Part shown: positions 8,401 to 17,761 of the stretch, piece by piece
Numbering within the stretch: the stretch's first letter is position 1
Layout of the letters: every line of letters begins with the position of its first letter
Origin: UBA1547 sp035399865
GTDB taxonomy: Bacteria; Patescibacteriota; Saccharimonadia; Saccharimonadales; Saccharimonadaceae
Length of the DNA stretch: 64,000 nucleotides
Direction: 5' to 3'
NCBI GenBank assembly: GCA_035399865.1
Contig: DAOPJW010000004.1
Location: forward strand, 1-64,000
The notes under the pieces: model-generated
The model's input: only the letters and a program-made list of their open reading frames with translations
What the model was told of the DNA's origin: nothing
The model's database searches: none
Made by a program: the position numbers and the translations under genes

Positions 8401-8919
8401 TTGGCAAAAATTTATAATTTTCCATCATGTTCGAAATTTTATAAATTAAATGAAGACTATAAGTCAAGATGCAGTATGAGATCAAGCGAATTAGAATTAG
8501 AGACGGCAGTAATTAATCGTTTTTATATTTCTGAAGAGCCAGAGGATACCTCAAGAAAACTTAGCAATAATAATTCCAACAATAGAGAAGAATATCCAAC
8601 AACAGTTAAAAATTCAAGCATACCTTTAAGGATGCCGAACCCAAAAATTCAATTTGGATCGATAACAGTCGAATTGGTTGAAAGTCAACCAATTTCGAAA
8701 AAAAAGTTAAACCTGTTGTATCTTGGTATTTTTGTATGCTTAGGTCTGATTTTTTTGATATTATTTTCAACTTTTGTTTTTAACTTGAAAATATCTTCAT
8801 CAACATTGATAGTATTAGCTACACTTGCGATAATCGAAATCGTTTTGTACCTAATGACGATTCATTACGAAAACATCAACTCCAAAGCTAATAATTCAGA
8901 TCTATGGAAATCATGGTGA
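8401..8919 (+). CDS. Hypothetical two-TM membrane protein, about 172 aa
   Basis: The family was not recognised. A canonical AGGAGGT at 8384-8390 precedes TTG 8401 by ten bases; the frame also offers GTG 8389, inside the Shine-Dalgarno itself. Residues 1-105 are polar and low in complexity, with an Asn/Ser-rich segment. Two hydrophobic helices follow (LLYLGIFVCLGLIFLILFS and STLIVLATLAIIEIVLYLM) with a short polar C-terminus. It thus appears to be a membrane-anchored protein with a cytoplasmic N-terminal domain. The gene is an autonomous unit: consensus promoter, long leader, hairpin after the stop and intrinsic terminator, all framed by an inverted repeat. Confidence 0.6.
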   Translation: MAKIYNFPSCSKFYKLNEDYKSRCSMRSSELELETAVINRFYISEEPEDTSRKLSNNNSNNREEYPTTVKNSSIPLRMPNPKIQFGSITVELVESQPISKKKLNLLYLGIFVCLGLIFLILFSTFVFNLKISSSTLIVLATLAIIEIVLYLMTIHYENINSKANNSDLWKSW

Positions 8920-8920
8920 T

Positions 8921-8968
8921 ATATTAAGGGGGTGGTATTGATATCATCGAATTATCACCCCCTAATAT
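8921..8968 (+). other. Strong hairpin immediately after the stop codon
   Basis: ATATTA-GGGGGTG pairs with CACCCCC-TAATAT around an internal TTGATATCATCGAA loop region, starting two bases after TGA. No T-run follows, so it is more likely a stability or regulatory element than the terminator. Confidence 0.6.
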
Positions 8969-8976
8969 CCTTTAAA

Positions 8977-9001
8977 ATGGAATATGTACTATTGTAAAGA
9001 C
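8977..9001 (+). repeat. Right arm of long-range inverted repeat
   Basis: ATGGAATATGTAC, then TAT, then TGTAAAGAC. It is complementary to 8305-8326, so the 5' leader and 3' UTR of this mRNA could pair over 22 bases. Confidence 0.75.
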
Positions 9002-9009
9002 TTTATTTT

Positions 9010-9042
9010 ATAACCCCAGCTTTAAACTGGGGTTATTTTTTT
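9010..9042 (+). terminator. Rho-independent terminator
   Basis: ATAACCCCAG and CTGGGGTTAT form a perfect 10-bp stem with a seven-base loop, followed by a T-run. It ends the transcript of the 8401-8919 gene. Confidence 0.9.
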
Positions 9043-9091
9043 CAAAAATATGTGATTGAGTTTAATAAAATTATAGTGCAATAAATGAAAA

Positions 9092-9178
9092 TGGTGGGCA
9101 AGGGGGGACTTGAACCCCCACTCTCTTGCGAGAACTAGATTTTGAGTCTAGCGCGTCTACCGATTCCGCCACTCGCCC
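9092..9178 (-). tRNA. tRNA-Leu (anticodon CAA)
   Basis: Read on the minus strand, the acceptor GGGCGAG pairs with CTTGCCC. The anticodon stem CTAGA/TCTAG holds the loop CTCAAAA with anticodon CAA. There is a variable arm (TTCTCGCAAGAGAG) as in class II tRNAs, and the T-loop is GGTTCAAGTCC. The discriminator A is followed by an encoded CCA. A minus-strand TATAAT at 9190-9195 is a suitable -10 box. Confidence 0.95.
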
Positions 9179-9291
9179 AAGTATGATAAATTATAACGAT
9201 AAAAAACAAAACTGTCTGTTATTAACAAAAAAGTTACTAATAGCAGATGACAGTTATTTATTGTACAATAGATCCAAGTAGGAATCTATAT

Positions 9292-10413
9292 ATGAGACCA
9301 GACGAAATTAGTAATGGTCAGGGTGGGATTATAGGCCCAACACCTTCTTCTCAAGAGGCTGCCGCAAACGTCGTCAGGGCTCAAATTGATCGTATCTACG
9401 AAAAAGACGAAGATGTTAGTTCGAGCCAATACTTGTCTAATGATATAAATCCATACGAACGAATTCATAACACTCATTCACAACCACTACCTGAACAATG
9501 GGAAAAATACCACACAGCTTGGCAAAATTACTACAAGAATTATTACCAAGGCTATTACTCTCATCATTATACTAAAAACCAATCTTTCATAAATTCTGAC
9601 AAAAATGATGAAAATTACAAAAATTCGAAAGAGGAGGAAGAAATAATTTTTGACTTAAAACAAAAATTAATTCAAAAAGTTCGACAATCTGCCAAAAAAA
9701 TTCATAAAAGTAATCATTTTATACCTGTAATTTCTGGGATTATCGTAGTATTGATTTTTTTACTATTGCAATATAATCAATTAATTATATCTAACGTGCT
9801 AGCATATGTAAGTCCGGGAAGTATTGATCCCCAAAACATAGTAATTAATCCTAATGAGATTACTGTAAGTTCTGAACCACGTTTAATAATTCCAAAAATA
9901 AATGTCGATGTCCCAGTCGTATATGACATAGGCAATGACTATGATTCACAAATGGAAGCTATGACGAAAGGAGTAGCTCATTTCGCCATTTCTGGAGCAA
10001 ATAGTCATCCAGGTCAAGCAGGTAATACGGTAATAGCTGGGCATAGTAGTAATGATCTGTTTGATAGAGGAGAATATAAATTTATTTTTGTTCAACTTGA
10101 TAAACTTGTCGTTGGCGATACAGTGTATGCAAATTACAATTCAAAAAGATTTACTTATGTCGTAACAAAAAAAGAGGTAGTAAATCCAGATGATGTAGAT
10201 AAACTAGTTTATCCAACCGATAAACCAATTTTGACCTTATTAACTTGTACGCCTCTGGGAACTTCAAAATATCGCTTACTTGTAGTCTCTGAGCAAGTTA
10301 GTCCCGATCCATCACTTGCTGAATCAGCACCATCTGAAACGAGTCGTGAAACGGAAAATATACCAGGCCCATCGGGAAGATTTTTTGACTGGTTATTTTC
10401 TAGTAGATGGTAA
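9292..10413 (+). CDS. Sortase-family transpeptidase
   Basis: The 373-residue protein has a long polar, Tyr- and Asn-rich N-terminal region, one membrane helix (FIPVISGIIVVLIFLLL) and a C-terminal sortase domain. The domain starts at RLIIPKINVDVPVVYDIG. Catalytic residues fit the family: His251 in AGHSS, Cys319 in LTLLTCTPLG and Arg328 in KYRLLV. It should anchor or polymerise surface proteins. No LPXTG-type substrate was recognised nearby. An in-frame ATG at 9247 exists, but TACAAT at 9264-9269 lies downstream of it and a GGA precedes ATG 9292, so the latter is preferred. Confidence 0.85.
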   Translation: MRPDEISNGQGGIIGPTPSSQEAAANVVRAQIDRIYEKDEDVSSSQYLSNDINPYERIHNTHSQPLPEQWEKYHTAWQNYYKNYYQGYYSHHYTKNQSFINSDKNDENYKNSKEEEEIIFDLKQKLIQKVRQSAKKIHKSNHFIPVISGIIVVLIFLLLQYNQLIISNVLAYVSPGSIDPQNIVINPNEITVSSEPRLIIPKINVDVPVVYDIGNDYDSQMEAMTKGVAHFAISGANSHPGQAGNTVIAGHSSNDLFDRGEYKFIFVQLDKLVVGDTVYANYNSKRFTYVVTKKEVVNPDDVDKLVYPTDKPILTLLTCTPLGTSKYRLLVVSEQVSPDPSLAESAPSETSRETENIPGPSGRFFDWLFSSRW

Positions 10414-11874
10414 CTAAGGCAATATTAAACGTACTCTTTGTAATTGATAGCCAGAATCCGTTTTATTAAAACTATAAAGATACCTACCATTTCGATTTAG
10501 CGAAACTGTTTGCCCTATTGTAGCATTATTAATTTCATAAATATTCATGCTATCAAAATCACTAATCTTTAAGACACCGTTACGAATCATCCATAAATGG
10601 TTGGGATCTAGCCAATCAATTTTATAATCAGCTTCTGTACCTGTAACACTAGCAGGTGATAAAGTTTGATATTCTAAATCATACACTTCAAAATCATCAC
10701 CACTACCTACAAAAATATACTTTCCATCAGGACTAGAAGATATATTCTCAACGTCTTTATCAAAAGAAAAAGATGCAAATTGCTTTAAGTTTAAAGCAAT
10801 ATCATTTTCTGATTCTGGATAATTACCACTTAGAATTGTCGTTTCCTTTCCTTCAGAAATAATGAAATAGTTTTCATTAAAATAACGGGATACCTCGATA
10901 TTAAGAGGAAGTTGATTATCTACAGATACATTACGAAGGATTATCGGTTTATCATCACCATCACGATAAATACCAACAACTCTACCCGATTCATTATTAG
11001 CAATATATGAAATCGTATTTATTTCATCAAACAAATTAAATGAAGATACATTTGTAATAATAGGAATTGGCAATACATCAGAGGACATTTCAAACTTATA
11101 AACAATTAACTCACTTAGTACATAAAATACGTCACCACTTGTTCCGAAAAAATCAATATAACTTATAGGATTAATGAATTTTGCACTAATATTTTGAGTT
11201 AAATCTACATTTTGAGTATCCAAAACTAACCATTCTGTCTTATCGCTGTAATGATGCTCTATTAGTACGTAGCGTTCTCCATCGTCCCATCTAACCGGAT
11301 TAAAGACGTGAACTGTTCCATAATTGAATGCCTCACTATAAGAATCTGAGGGGATAATAAGCTCGGTAGTTTTTATCTTATCAACACTTATATCGACTAG
11401 ATTAAAAGAAGGTGCATTTGAACTACCCTGTACTAAGATATAATGGCCTTTCGGTGAAGACAGCGAAGAACTTAATGATTCATAAGAACTAAGTACCTCA
11501 AGATTAAGATTTTCTGGAACCAGTAGTGCATAATTAAGCCAAGATATTACACCAGCTTTGGCATTAATAGTCTTCTGCCAATCCTTATATCCTTTCTTAC
11601 TTATTAAAACGTTATGAAAACCGGCGGGTATTGATTTTTTACTAGGAGTTTTTAGACCAACATCAACACCGTCGATATATATATTTGCACCTGAAGGGTT
11701 AGATTTGAATTGAACTAGTGAAAATTGTTCGACTTGTCCGTCGATTTTATTGAATCTAAAGCCAAGTACGAAAAAAATTACAAAAGTTGAAATCAAAGCA
11801 ATAGCAAAAAACATAATTGAATAAACAACTGTTAGCCGAATGATTTTTTCTTTTTTAGATGGACGCTTATACAT
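10414..11874 (-). CDS. Membrane-anchored PEGA-domain protein with beta-propeller-like C-terminus
   Basis: The 486-residue protein starts with a basic stretch and one membrane helix (VVYSIMFFAIALISTFVIFFVL). A PEGA domain follows at about residues 50-120 (VQFKSNPSGANIYIDGVDVG, PAGFHNVLISKKGYKDWQK). The remaining 360 residues contain recurrent SPKGHYILV-, SPDGKYIFV- and NRNGRYLYSF-type strands, as in TolB/WD40-like propellers. It is predicted to face outside, perhaps binding glycans or peptidoglycan, but the ligand is unknown. A minus-strand extended -10 TATAAT lies 14 bases before the ATG. It is convergent with the sortase gene and abuts it without a gap. Confidence 0.75.
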   Translation of the reverse strand: MYKRPSKKEKIIRLTVVYSIMFFAIALISTFVIFFVLGFRFNKIDGQVEQFSLVQFKSNPSGANIYIDGVDVGLKTPSKKSIPAGFHNVLISKKGYKDWQKTINAKAGVISWLNYALLVPENLNLEVLSSYESLSSSLSSPKGHYILVQGSSNAPSFNLVDISVDKIKTTELIIPSDSYSEAFNYGTVHVFNPVRWDDGERYVLIEHHYSDKTEWLVLDTQNVDLTQNISAKFINPISYIDFFGTSGDVFYVLSELIVYKFEMSSDVLPIPIITNVSSFNLFDEINTISYIANNESGRVVGIYRDGDDKPIILRNVSVDNQLPLNIEVSRYFNENYFIISEGKETTILSGNYPESENDIALNLKQFASFSFDKDVENISSSPDGKYIFVGSGDDFEVYDLEYQTLSPASVTGTEADYKIDWLDPNHLWMIRNGVLKISDFDSMNIYEINNATIGQTVSLNRNGRYLYSFNKTDSGYQLQRVRLILP

Positions 11875-12002
11875 AGACTACAAGCAATATTATACCAAGT
11901 TGAGTACGATTTTTATCAATTACTCTTGTATATTTTAAAAAATGTACCTAAGATAGAATAAGCGGAATGTTATTATTTGAGATTTGAAGCTGCGAGGAAT
12001 GA

Positions 12003-12962
12003 ATGAAAAAGGATAAAATTGTCACAATAAATGGCAAAAGGTATGATAGTATTTCTGGTATGCCTTTAGTTAGGTCAACTCCACAAAATGTAGTTAAAAA
12101 TAACAATATTAATAATATTATCAATTCCAAGTCAATCCACTCATTAACACACAAGTCTCGAACACTCTACCGACATGCTACCCAAAAACCAATCTCTCAC
12201 GGTCCAAGAATCTCAAAAACAGTTGGAAATAGTATGGATATAGCTAAGTCAAATAACATCACTCGTTTTGCAAAAAACTATCCCGAAAATAAACCGAAAC
12301 AAACTATAGAATCAAATCGGTCAGAATTAATCAGACCTGTCAAACATCAACTTTCAAAAAAAATCAATAAATATAAATCGATATCGATAACTAGACCAGC
12401 CATTAAACAGACTGTTCAAAAACCGGCAAAAGTTATCAAAGAAGAAGCTATCTCCGAAGCTTTTAAAAAAATCGAAAAAAATCGAAAACATGAAAAAAAG
12501 CATGGCATACTTTTCAAAAAGATAAATATTACGATAATTATCGTATTCCTATTGGTATTAATATTTAGTTTGTTGTATTTTAATATTCCAAATTTTTCAA
12601 TTCATATCGCTAGTACCCAATCTGGAATAAGAGCTACTTTTCCATCATATTATCCAGATGGATATCGATTTAAAGGTCCTATTACATACAATGATGGGAG
12701 CGTAACGGTCAATTTCGGTGCGAATACCGGTGACAAAAAATTCAAAATTGAACAACAAAAAAGCAATTGGGATTCAAGTGCTGTGAAAAATATGGTTGAA
12801 AAAGAATCAAAGGGTGAATTTTTAACCACTCTAGAACAAGGCTTAACAATTTTTACCTACGGTGAAAGAGCTGCTTGGGTTAATGGTGGCATATTATATA
12901 CCATTAGTGGTGATTCGCAATTGTCTACCGACCAAATCAAAAAGATTGCAATAAGTTTATAA
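12003..12962 (+). CDS. Membrane-anchored protein with DUF4367-like extracytoplasmic domain
   Basis: The 319-residue protein has about 170 residues of polar, basic, probably disordered N-terminus, one membrane helix (ITIIIVFLLVLIFSLLYF) and a C-terminal domain of about 115 residues. The domain's pattern (PSYYPDGYRFKGPITYNDGS, then FKIEQQKSNWDS, then TIFTYGERAAWVNGGILYTI) resembles DUF4367/RsgI-type domains, where the strand after YxDGS ends in IxQ. In Gram-positives such domains occur on anti-sigma or lipoprotein-like proteins. GAGGAA lies shortly upstream of the ATG. The function is unknown. Confidence 0.6.
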   Translation: MKKDKIVTINGKRYDSISGMPLVRSTPQNVVKNNNINNIINSKSIHSLTHKSRTLYRHATQKPISHGPRISKTVGNSMDIAKSNNITRFAKNYPENKPKQTIESNRSELIRPVKHQLSKKINKYKSISITRPAIKQTVQKPAKVIKEEAISEAFKKIEKNRKHEKKHGILFKKINITIIIVFLLVLIFSLLYFNIPNFSIHIASTQSGIRATFPSYYPDGYRFKGPITYNDGSVTVNFGANTGDKKFKIEQQKSNWDSSAVKNMVEKESKGEFLTTLEQGLTIFTYGERAAWVNGGILYTISGDSQLSTDQIKKIAISL

Positions 12963-13019
12963 AAGTATCAAACACAAGCTAAGTATATTTATAATTTCTG
13001 ATGATATAATTACTGTGTA

Positions 13020-14450
13020 ATGAAAAATATTCGTACTCGTTTCGCACCTAGCCCTACAGGTTATATGCATGTTGGTGGCGTTAGAACTGCTTTATTTGCA
13101 TGGCTTGTCGCCCGTAAAGACAAATCTGGAAAATTAATCTTAAGACTTGAAGACACTGATCAAAAACGGGAAGTAAAAGGTTCTGACGAACATTTAATGA
13201 GGTGCCTAAAAACATTGGGTATATCTTATGATGAGGGACCCGATATAGGTGGACCGTATGCACCTTATCGTCAAAGTGAAAGACTTGATATTTATAAAAA
13301 ATGGGCAAAAAAACTAATCGACAGTAATCGAGCTTATGCGGATCCATATAGTAGTGAAGAAATTCAATCTTTCAGAGAACAAGCAAAGAAAGAAAACAGA
13401 GCGTTTTTGTATAGAAATCACCGACCAGATAATCCTCCAGAATGGAATGGTACTATGCCACTTAGATTTAAATCTGATCCAAAGGAATATAAATGGCACG
13501 ACGAAATAATGGGCGATATGAATACTGGGCCAGAAGTGATTGATGATTTTATTTTAATTAAGTCAGATGGTTTTCCGACATATAATTTTGCACATATTGT
13601 CGATGATGCTGAGATGAAAGTAACTCATATAATTAGAGGCCAAGAATTTATATCAAGTCAACCAAATTATCTAAATCTTTACGAGGCATTAGATATAGAG
13701 CGTCCGATATTGGCATCAGTTCCTCCTATCTTAGGAGAGTCTGGAACAAAAAAACTTGGCAAAAGAGACGGTGCCAAAGACGTTTTGGATTATCTTAAGG
13801 ATGGATATCTTGTTGAAGCAATGATTAATTTTATTGCAAGTTTGGGATGGAATGATGGCACAGAACAAGAAATATTTTCATACGAGGAATTAATTGATAA
13901 ATTTAGCCTTGATAGGGTTCAACATAGTGGTGCTCGTTTTGATGAAAAACGTTTACTATGGATGAATAGTCAATGGATTCGTAAATTAACTTTAGAAGAA
14001 TTATATAAACGTTGCGATGAATTTTGGCCTGACTCAGCAAATAAAGTTGATGAAAAAATTAAAATGACGATATTGAAGCTAGTCCAAGACAGATTAAAAA
14101 CACTGTGTGATTTACCAATATTAACCTCCTACTTTTTTGAGAATCCAGTTCCGGACTGGACAATGGTAAAAGGAAATAAGCAACTTGGTAAATTATCTAA
14201 AGAACAGATTATTGAACTATTGATAGATACTAAAAAAGCATTGAATAATAGTGGCTTTGACCCAAAATCCATTCAAGACACTTTAAATGAATTATTAGCT
14301 TCAACTAACCAGAAACCTGCAATACTATTCAGTCTCATAAGATTAGCTGTGTCTTGGGCACCATTCAGCCCAGCATTAAATGACACCTTATCAGCCTTGG
14401 GAAAAGATAAGACAATTTCTAGATTACAAACTGCAATTGAGACATGCTGA
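13020..14450 (+). CDS. gltX: Glutamyl-tRNA synthetase
   Basis: The 476-residue class I synthetase has the HIGH-like RFAPSPTGYMHVGGVRTALF at the N-terminus and the KMSKS-like KKLGKRDGAKD at about residue 242. Between them are the DDFILIKSDGFPTYNFAHIVDD and QEFISSQPN signatures. It charges tRNA-Glu and, if GatCAB is present, probably tRNA-Gln as well (not testable here). TATAAT at 13005-13010 lies nine bases before ATG, consistent with little or no leader. Confidence 0.95.
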   Translation: MKNIRTRFAPSPTGYMHVGGVRTALFAWLVARKDKSGKLILRLEDTDQKREVKGSDEHLMRCLKTLGISYDEGPDIGGPYAPYRQSERLDIYKKWAKKLIDSNRAYADPYSSEEIQSFREQAKKENRAFLYRNHRPDNPPEWNGTMPLRFKSDPKEYKWHDEIMGDMNTGPEVIDDFILIKSDGFPTYNFAHIVDDAEMKVTHIIRGQEFISSQPNYLNLYEALDIERPILASVPPILGESGTKKLGKRDGAKDVLDYLKDGYLVEAMINFIASLGWNDGTEQEIFSYEELIDKFSLDRVQHSGARFDEKRLLWMNSQWIRKLTLEELYKRCDEFWPDSANKVDEKIKMTILKLVQDRLKTLCDLPILTSYFFENPVPDWTMVKGNKQLGKLSKEQIIELLIDTKKALNNSGFDPKSIQDTLNELLASTNQKPAILFSLIRLAVSWAPFSPALNDTLSALGKDKTISRLQTAIETC

Positions 14451-14487
14451 AAGATTCGTTTTCGTATGCTATAATAACGCTTAAGTT

Positions 14488-15594
14488 ATGTTCGAAACGC
14501 AAGAAAAAAATAAGTGGACACAGTTTCGATTTTGGCTAAAAAAACGTCGAAAACTTAGTTTTTTTGGTTGGACTATTTTTATCTTAATAGCAATATTCGT
14601 CATTTCTTTTGCATATATTAATTTGATTTTAAAAACAGAACAAGATAATAATAATTACATTGTAAATAACGTCCAAAAATCCGCCCCAAAACCTAAGCCA
14701 GTAATATACTATTCTCCTTTAACAGGAAAAATAGTTAACAACGAAGATGATACAAAAATGGCAGTAACAGGGATAATGATTGAAAATAGCCCTGATGCGA
14801 GACCCCAATCCGGTCTGAAAGATAGCGGTGTAGTATTTGAAGCAATCGCCGAAGGGGGAATAACTAGATTTTTAGTATTATACCAACAAGAAAAACCTCA
14901 GTTAATAGGCCCAGTTCGTAGTTTACGCTTATACGATGCTGATTGGGCGGCAGCTTTTGATTGCAGTATTGGTCACATAGGAGGCAGTGCTAGAGCTTTA
15001 TCGGAAGTAAGAAATGGCAATTATCGTGATATCGATCAATTTTTTAATTCGAAATACTATTGGAGAGCCAGCGATCGCTATTCTCCGCATAATGTCTACA
15101 CTAGTTTTGAAAAAATCGATGCCTTAAATTCTTCAAAAGGCTATACAACATCAAATTTTACAGGTTTTGAAAGGATTGATAGCAAGGCAAGTGAAACTCC
15201 AAATGCTACGGAAATCAATGTTACCATTAGTAGTTTCTTATATAACAGTATTTATTATTACAACTCAATCTCAAACTCTTATGAAAGACATCAAGGCGGA
15301 GCTCCCCATCTAGATCGTGAGCAAGGTCAAATATCACCAAACGTAATTATTGTCATGAAAGTCGATGAGAATACAGTATTAGAAGATGGCTACAGAGAGA
15401 ATATTACAACAATTGGTAGCGGTGAGGCAGTAATTTTCCAGAATGGCACGGTTATAAATGCAACCTGGAACAAGGAATCGAAAACTAGTCAAATATTCTT
15501 CACGGATACTGAAGGAAAGGTGATTCCATTAGTCAGAGGTCAGACTTGGATAACAGCGATACCTAATGATAAAGGAAGCGTATCGTGGCAATAA
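14488..15594 (+). CDS. DUF3048 (YerB-like) membrane-anchored protein
   Basis: The 368-residue protein has a basic N-terminus, one membrane helix (WTIFILIAIFVISFAYI) and the DUF3048 domain: MIENSPDARPQSGLKDSGVV, EGGITRFLVLYQ, IGPVRSLRLYDADWAAAFD and SPHNVYTSFEKI. The family is found as surface lipoproteins in Gram-positives; its biochemical role is not established. TATAAT (14470-14475) lies 12 bases before the ATG. The last ten bases overlap the GTG start of the following histidine kinase, so the protein may be part of the sensing unit. Confidence 0.85.
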   Translation: MFETQEKNKWTQFRFWLKKRRKLSFFGWTIFILIAIFVISFAYINLILKTEQDNNNYIVNNVQKSAPKPKPVIYYSPLTGKIVNNEDDTKMAVTGIMIENSPDARPQSGLKDSGVVFEAIAEGGITRFLVLYQQEKPQLIGPVRSLRLYDADWAAAFDCSIGHIGGSARALSEVRNGNYRDIDQFFNSKYYWRASDRYSPHNVYTSFEKIDALNSSKGYTTSNFTGFERIDSKASETPNATEINVTISSFLYNSIYYYNSISNSYERHQGGAPHLDREQGQISPNVIIVMKVDENTVLEDGYRENITTIGSGEAVIFQNGTVINATWNKESKTSQIFFTDTEGKVIPLVRGQTWITAIPNDKGSVSWQ

Positions 15595-17117
15595 ATGATA
15601 CTCCAAAACTAGCTAGTCAATTTTGGAATCGTTTCTCAAAAAAGATAGTTTTGACAGTTTTATTTTCTCAAATATTAATTTATATCTGTTTTGGATTAAC
15701 TTTGTCGTATTTTAATATTTTAAAAGTTGATTCGATTACATTTTGGATAATCTATGTTACTTTTTTTGTAATTAATTCAATAATTATTATTACGATATTA
15801 ATTAATGCGACAAGACCACTCAAAGATCTAATGTCAGTTATCGTACATATTTCTGGAGAAAAACCAGAGATGCAAATGCCAGATATAAACAGTACTAAAA
15901 ACGAAAAAACTGGAATGAGTGACGCTCTTAAAATATTGTATGAATTATCAGCAAGAAAAGAATCCTACCCTGTCTCGACCACAGAAAATAATAAAGCGAT
16001 AATTAATGATGCACTTGACGCAACTATTTGCGGATTTGTCGCTCTTAATAACAAGAGAGAGATTGTTTATGCAAATAAATCAGCACCAGTGAATATAGAT
16101 CAAGATGGCAAAAAATATTTGGATGTCTTGTTTAATATGAATAATGACCTATCTTTATGGCTGGATGAATGTGAGGAAAATTCTGTTCATAATGAGCATG
16201 TTTGGACTCGTATTCCCAATAAACTACCTAACGAAGAAAATCGACATTTTTATGATATTTACGCCTCATATCAAAAAGGAGCGAGTTGCGAGACAGTAAT
16301 CTCTTTGATAGATAAAACAAAATCTTACATTGTTGATGAAGAAAATCTTGACTTTATATCTTTCGCTGCCCACGAACTTCGTGGACCAATAACGGTTATA
16401 AGAGGTTATTTAGACGTATTTGAAGATGAATTGTCTCCACTTTTCAAAGGAGACCAACGAGAATTATTTAACAGATTAGTAATTTCTTCAAATCGTTTAT
16501 CAGGTTATATAGATAATATTCTAAACACTTCTCGTTATGATAGACGACATCTAAAGATGCGTCTTTCAGAAGAAAAAGTATCATCAATATATGACACCAT
16601 TAGTGATGATATGAAGATGCGTGCTGGTGCCCAAAATCGTCTGTTGTCAATAAACCTACCAGAAAATTTACCAACAGTTGCAGCCGATAAGGCAAGTATG
16701 GGGGAGGTCTTTGGCAATATTATTGACAACGCCATTAAATATAGTAACGAAGGTAGTACGATTATTATCTCTGCAAAAAAGAACGGTGACTTTGTCGATA
16801 TTTCGTTCGAAGACCATGGTATTGGTATGCCAGAAAGCGTTGTGAGTAATTTATTTCAAAAATTTTATCGATCTCATAGATCAAGAGAAACCGTACCCGG
16901 AACGGGTATAGGCCTTTATATAAGTAAAGCTATCGTCGAATCTCATGGTGGTACAATAAGCGTACGTAGCGAAGATGGCAATGGCTCTATTTTTACAGTA
17001 TCACTACCAATATATTCTACTGTTGCTAATAAACTACTTGCAGATGATAATAATAACGAAGGAATAATAAGTGAAGGTAATGGTTGGATAAAAAATCATT
17101 CAATGTTTAGAGGATAA
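15585..17117 (+). CDS. Membrane sensor histidine kinase (HK1)
   Basis: The 510-residue kinase has two N-terminal membrane helices (about 18-45 and 50-72) with almost no extracytoplasmic loop. A PAS-like cytoplasmic region covers about 130-235. HisKA has the phospho-acceptor His263 (FAAHELRGP), and HATPase_c has DNAIKYS, DHGIGMP and GTGIGLYISKAIV. The GTG start has AAGGA eight bases upstream and overlaps the DUF3048 gene. A single-domain receiver follows five bases downstream, so the pair is the obvious cognate system. The stimulus is unknown. Confidence 0.92.
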   Translation: MAINDTPKLASQFWNRFSKKIVLTVLFSQILIYICFGLTLSYFNILKVDSITFWIIYVTFFVINSIIIITILINATRPLKDLMSVIVHISGEKPEMQMPDINSTKNEKTGMSDALKILYELSARKESYPVSTTENNKAIINDALDATICGFVALNNKREIVYANKSAPVNIDQDGKKYLDVLFNMNNDLSLWLDECEENSVHNEHVWTRIPNKLPNEENRHFYDIYASYQKGASCETVISLIDKTKSYIVDEENLDFISFAAHELRGPITVIRGYLDVFEDELSPLFKGDQRELFNRLVISSNRLSGYIDNILNTSRYDRRHLKMRLSEEKVSSIYDTISDDMKMRAGAQNRLLSINLPENLPTVAADKASMGEVFGNIIDNAIKYSNEGSTIIISAKKNGDFVDISFEDHGIGMPESVVSNLFQKFYRSHRSRETVPGTGIGLYISKAIVESHGGTISVRSEDGNGSIFTVSLPIYSTVANKLLADDNNNEGIISEGNGWIKNHSMFRG

Positions 17118-17122
17118 ATATT

Positions 17123-17500
17123 ATGTCAACAAAAACAATCTTGTGCATAGAAGATGATAGATTTATTGGAGAAATGTACGTACGAAGCTTGAAAAAAGCT
17201 GGGTACGAAGTCGACTGGGTAGTTGACGGTGATGATGGCTTAATTGCTGCTCGTAATAAGCCTTACGACCTTATTTTGTTAGACATTATGTTACCTGAAA
17301 GAAGGGGTAGTGATATATTAAAAGCTCTAAGAGGTAATGGTGAGGATTTGATTCCTAATACTCATATTATTGTTCTAACAAATTATGAACAAGATGAAAC
17401 ATCACGAATAGCTATGCAGAAATATGCTGATGCATATCTCATAAAAGCAGAAATAACACCTCGAAAATTAATCTCAATTATTGAACAAATTAAAAAATAG
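17123..17500 (+). CDS. Single-domain response regulator (CheY-like receiver)
   Basis: The 125-residue receiver keeps the acidic pair (ED11-D12), the phospho-acceptor Asp54 (LILLDIMLP), the Thr/Ser position (VLTNYEQ) and the conserved Lys (YLIKAE). No DNA-binding or enzymatic output domain follows. AGAGG precedes the ATG. It is co-transcribed with HK1. It must act by protein-protein contact or as a phosphorelay intermediate. Confidence 0.92.
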   Translation: MSTKTILCIEDDRFIGEMYVRSLKKAGYEVDWVVDGDDGLIAARNKPYDLILLDIMLPERRGSDILKALRGNGEDLIPNTHIIVLTNYEQDETSRIAMQKYADAYLIKAEITPRKLISIIEQIKK

Positions 17501-17584
17501 AATGTAATAACCTTACTAGACATAATGAATTATATCTGTTAAAGTTGTGTTGTTTACTTTTCAAAAATATTTGATTATTGATAT

Positions 17585-17659
17585 GGTCGTATCGTCTAAC
17601 GGTTAGGACATCAGGTTCTCATCCTGACAATCCGGGTTCAATTCCCGGTACGATCACCA
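17585..17659 (+). tRNA. tRNA-Glu (anticodon CTC)
   Basis: The acceptor GGTCGTA pairs with TACGATC. The anticodon stem TCAGG/CCTGA has the loop TTCTCAT with anticodon CTC. The T-loop is GGGTTCAATTCCC. The discriminator A is followed by an encoded CCA. Confidence 0.95.
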
Positions 17660-17677
17660 ATAGAAAAACTCTTATTC

Positions 17678-17706
17678 ATCTCAACAGAATGTTGAGATTT
17701 ATTATT
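17678..17706 (+). terminator. Weak intrinsic terminator after tRNA-Glu
   Basis: ATCTCAAC and GTTGAGAT pair over a five-base loop, followed by the T-rich TTATTATTA. Confidence 0.55.
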
Positions 17707-17761
17707 ATAAAAATCTTTTTGACTTAAAAATATGTAGATTTTAGTGTATTATCTAGAGCAT

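Noticed and set aside
8305..9001. Insertion sequence or MITE
   Set aside because: There is an inverted repeat, but no transposase and no target-site duplication at the outer edges.
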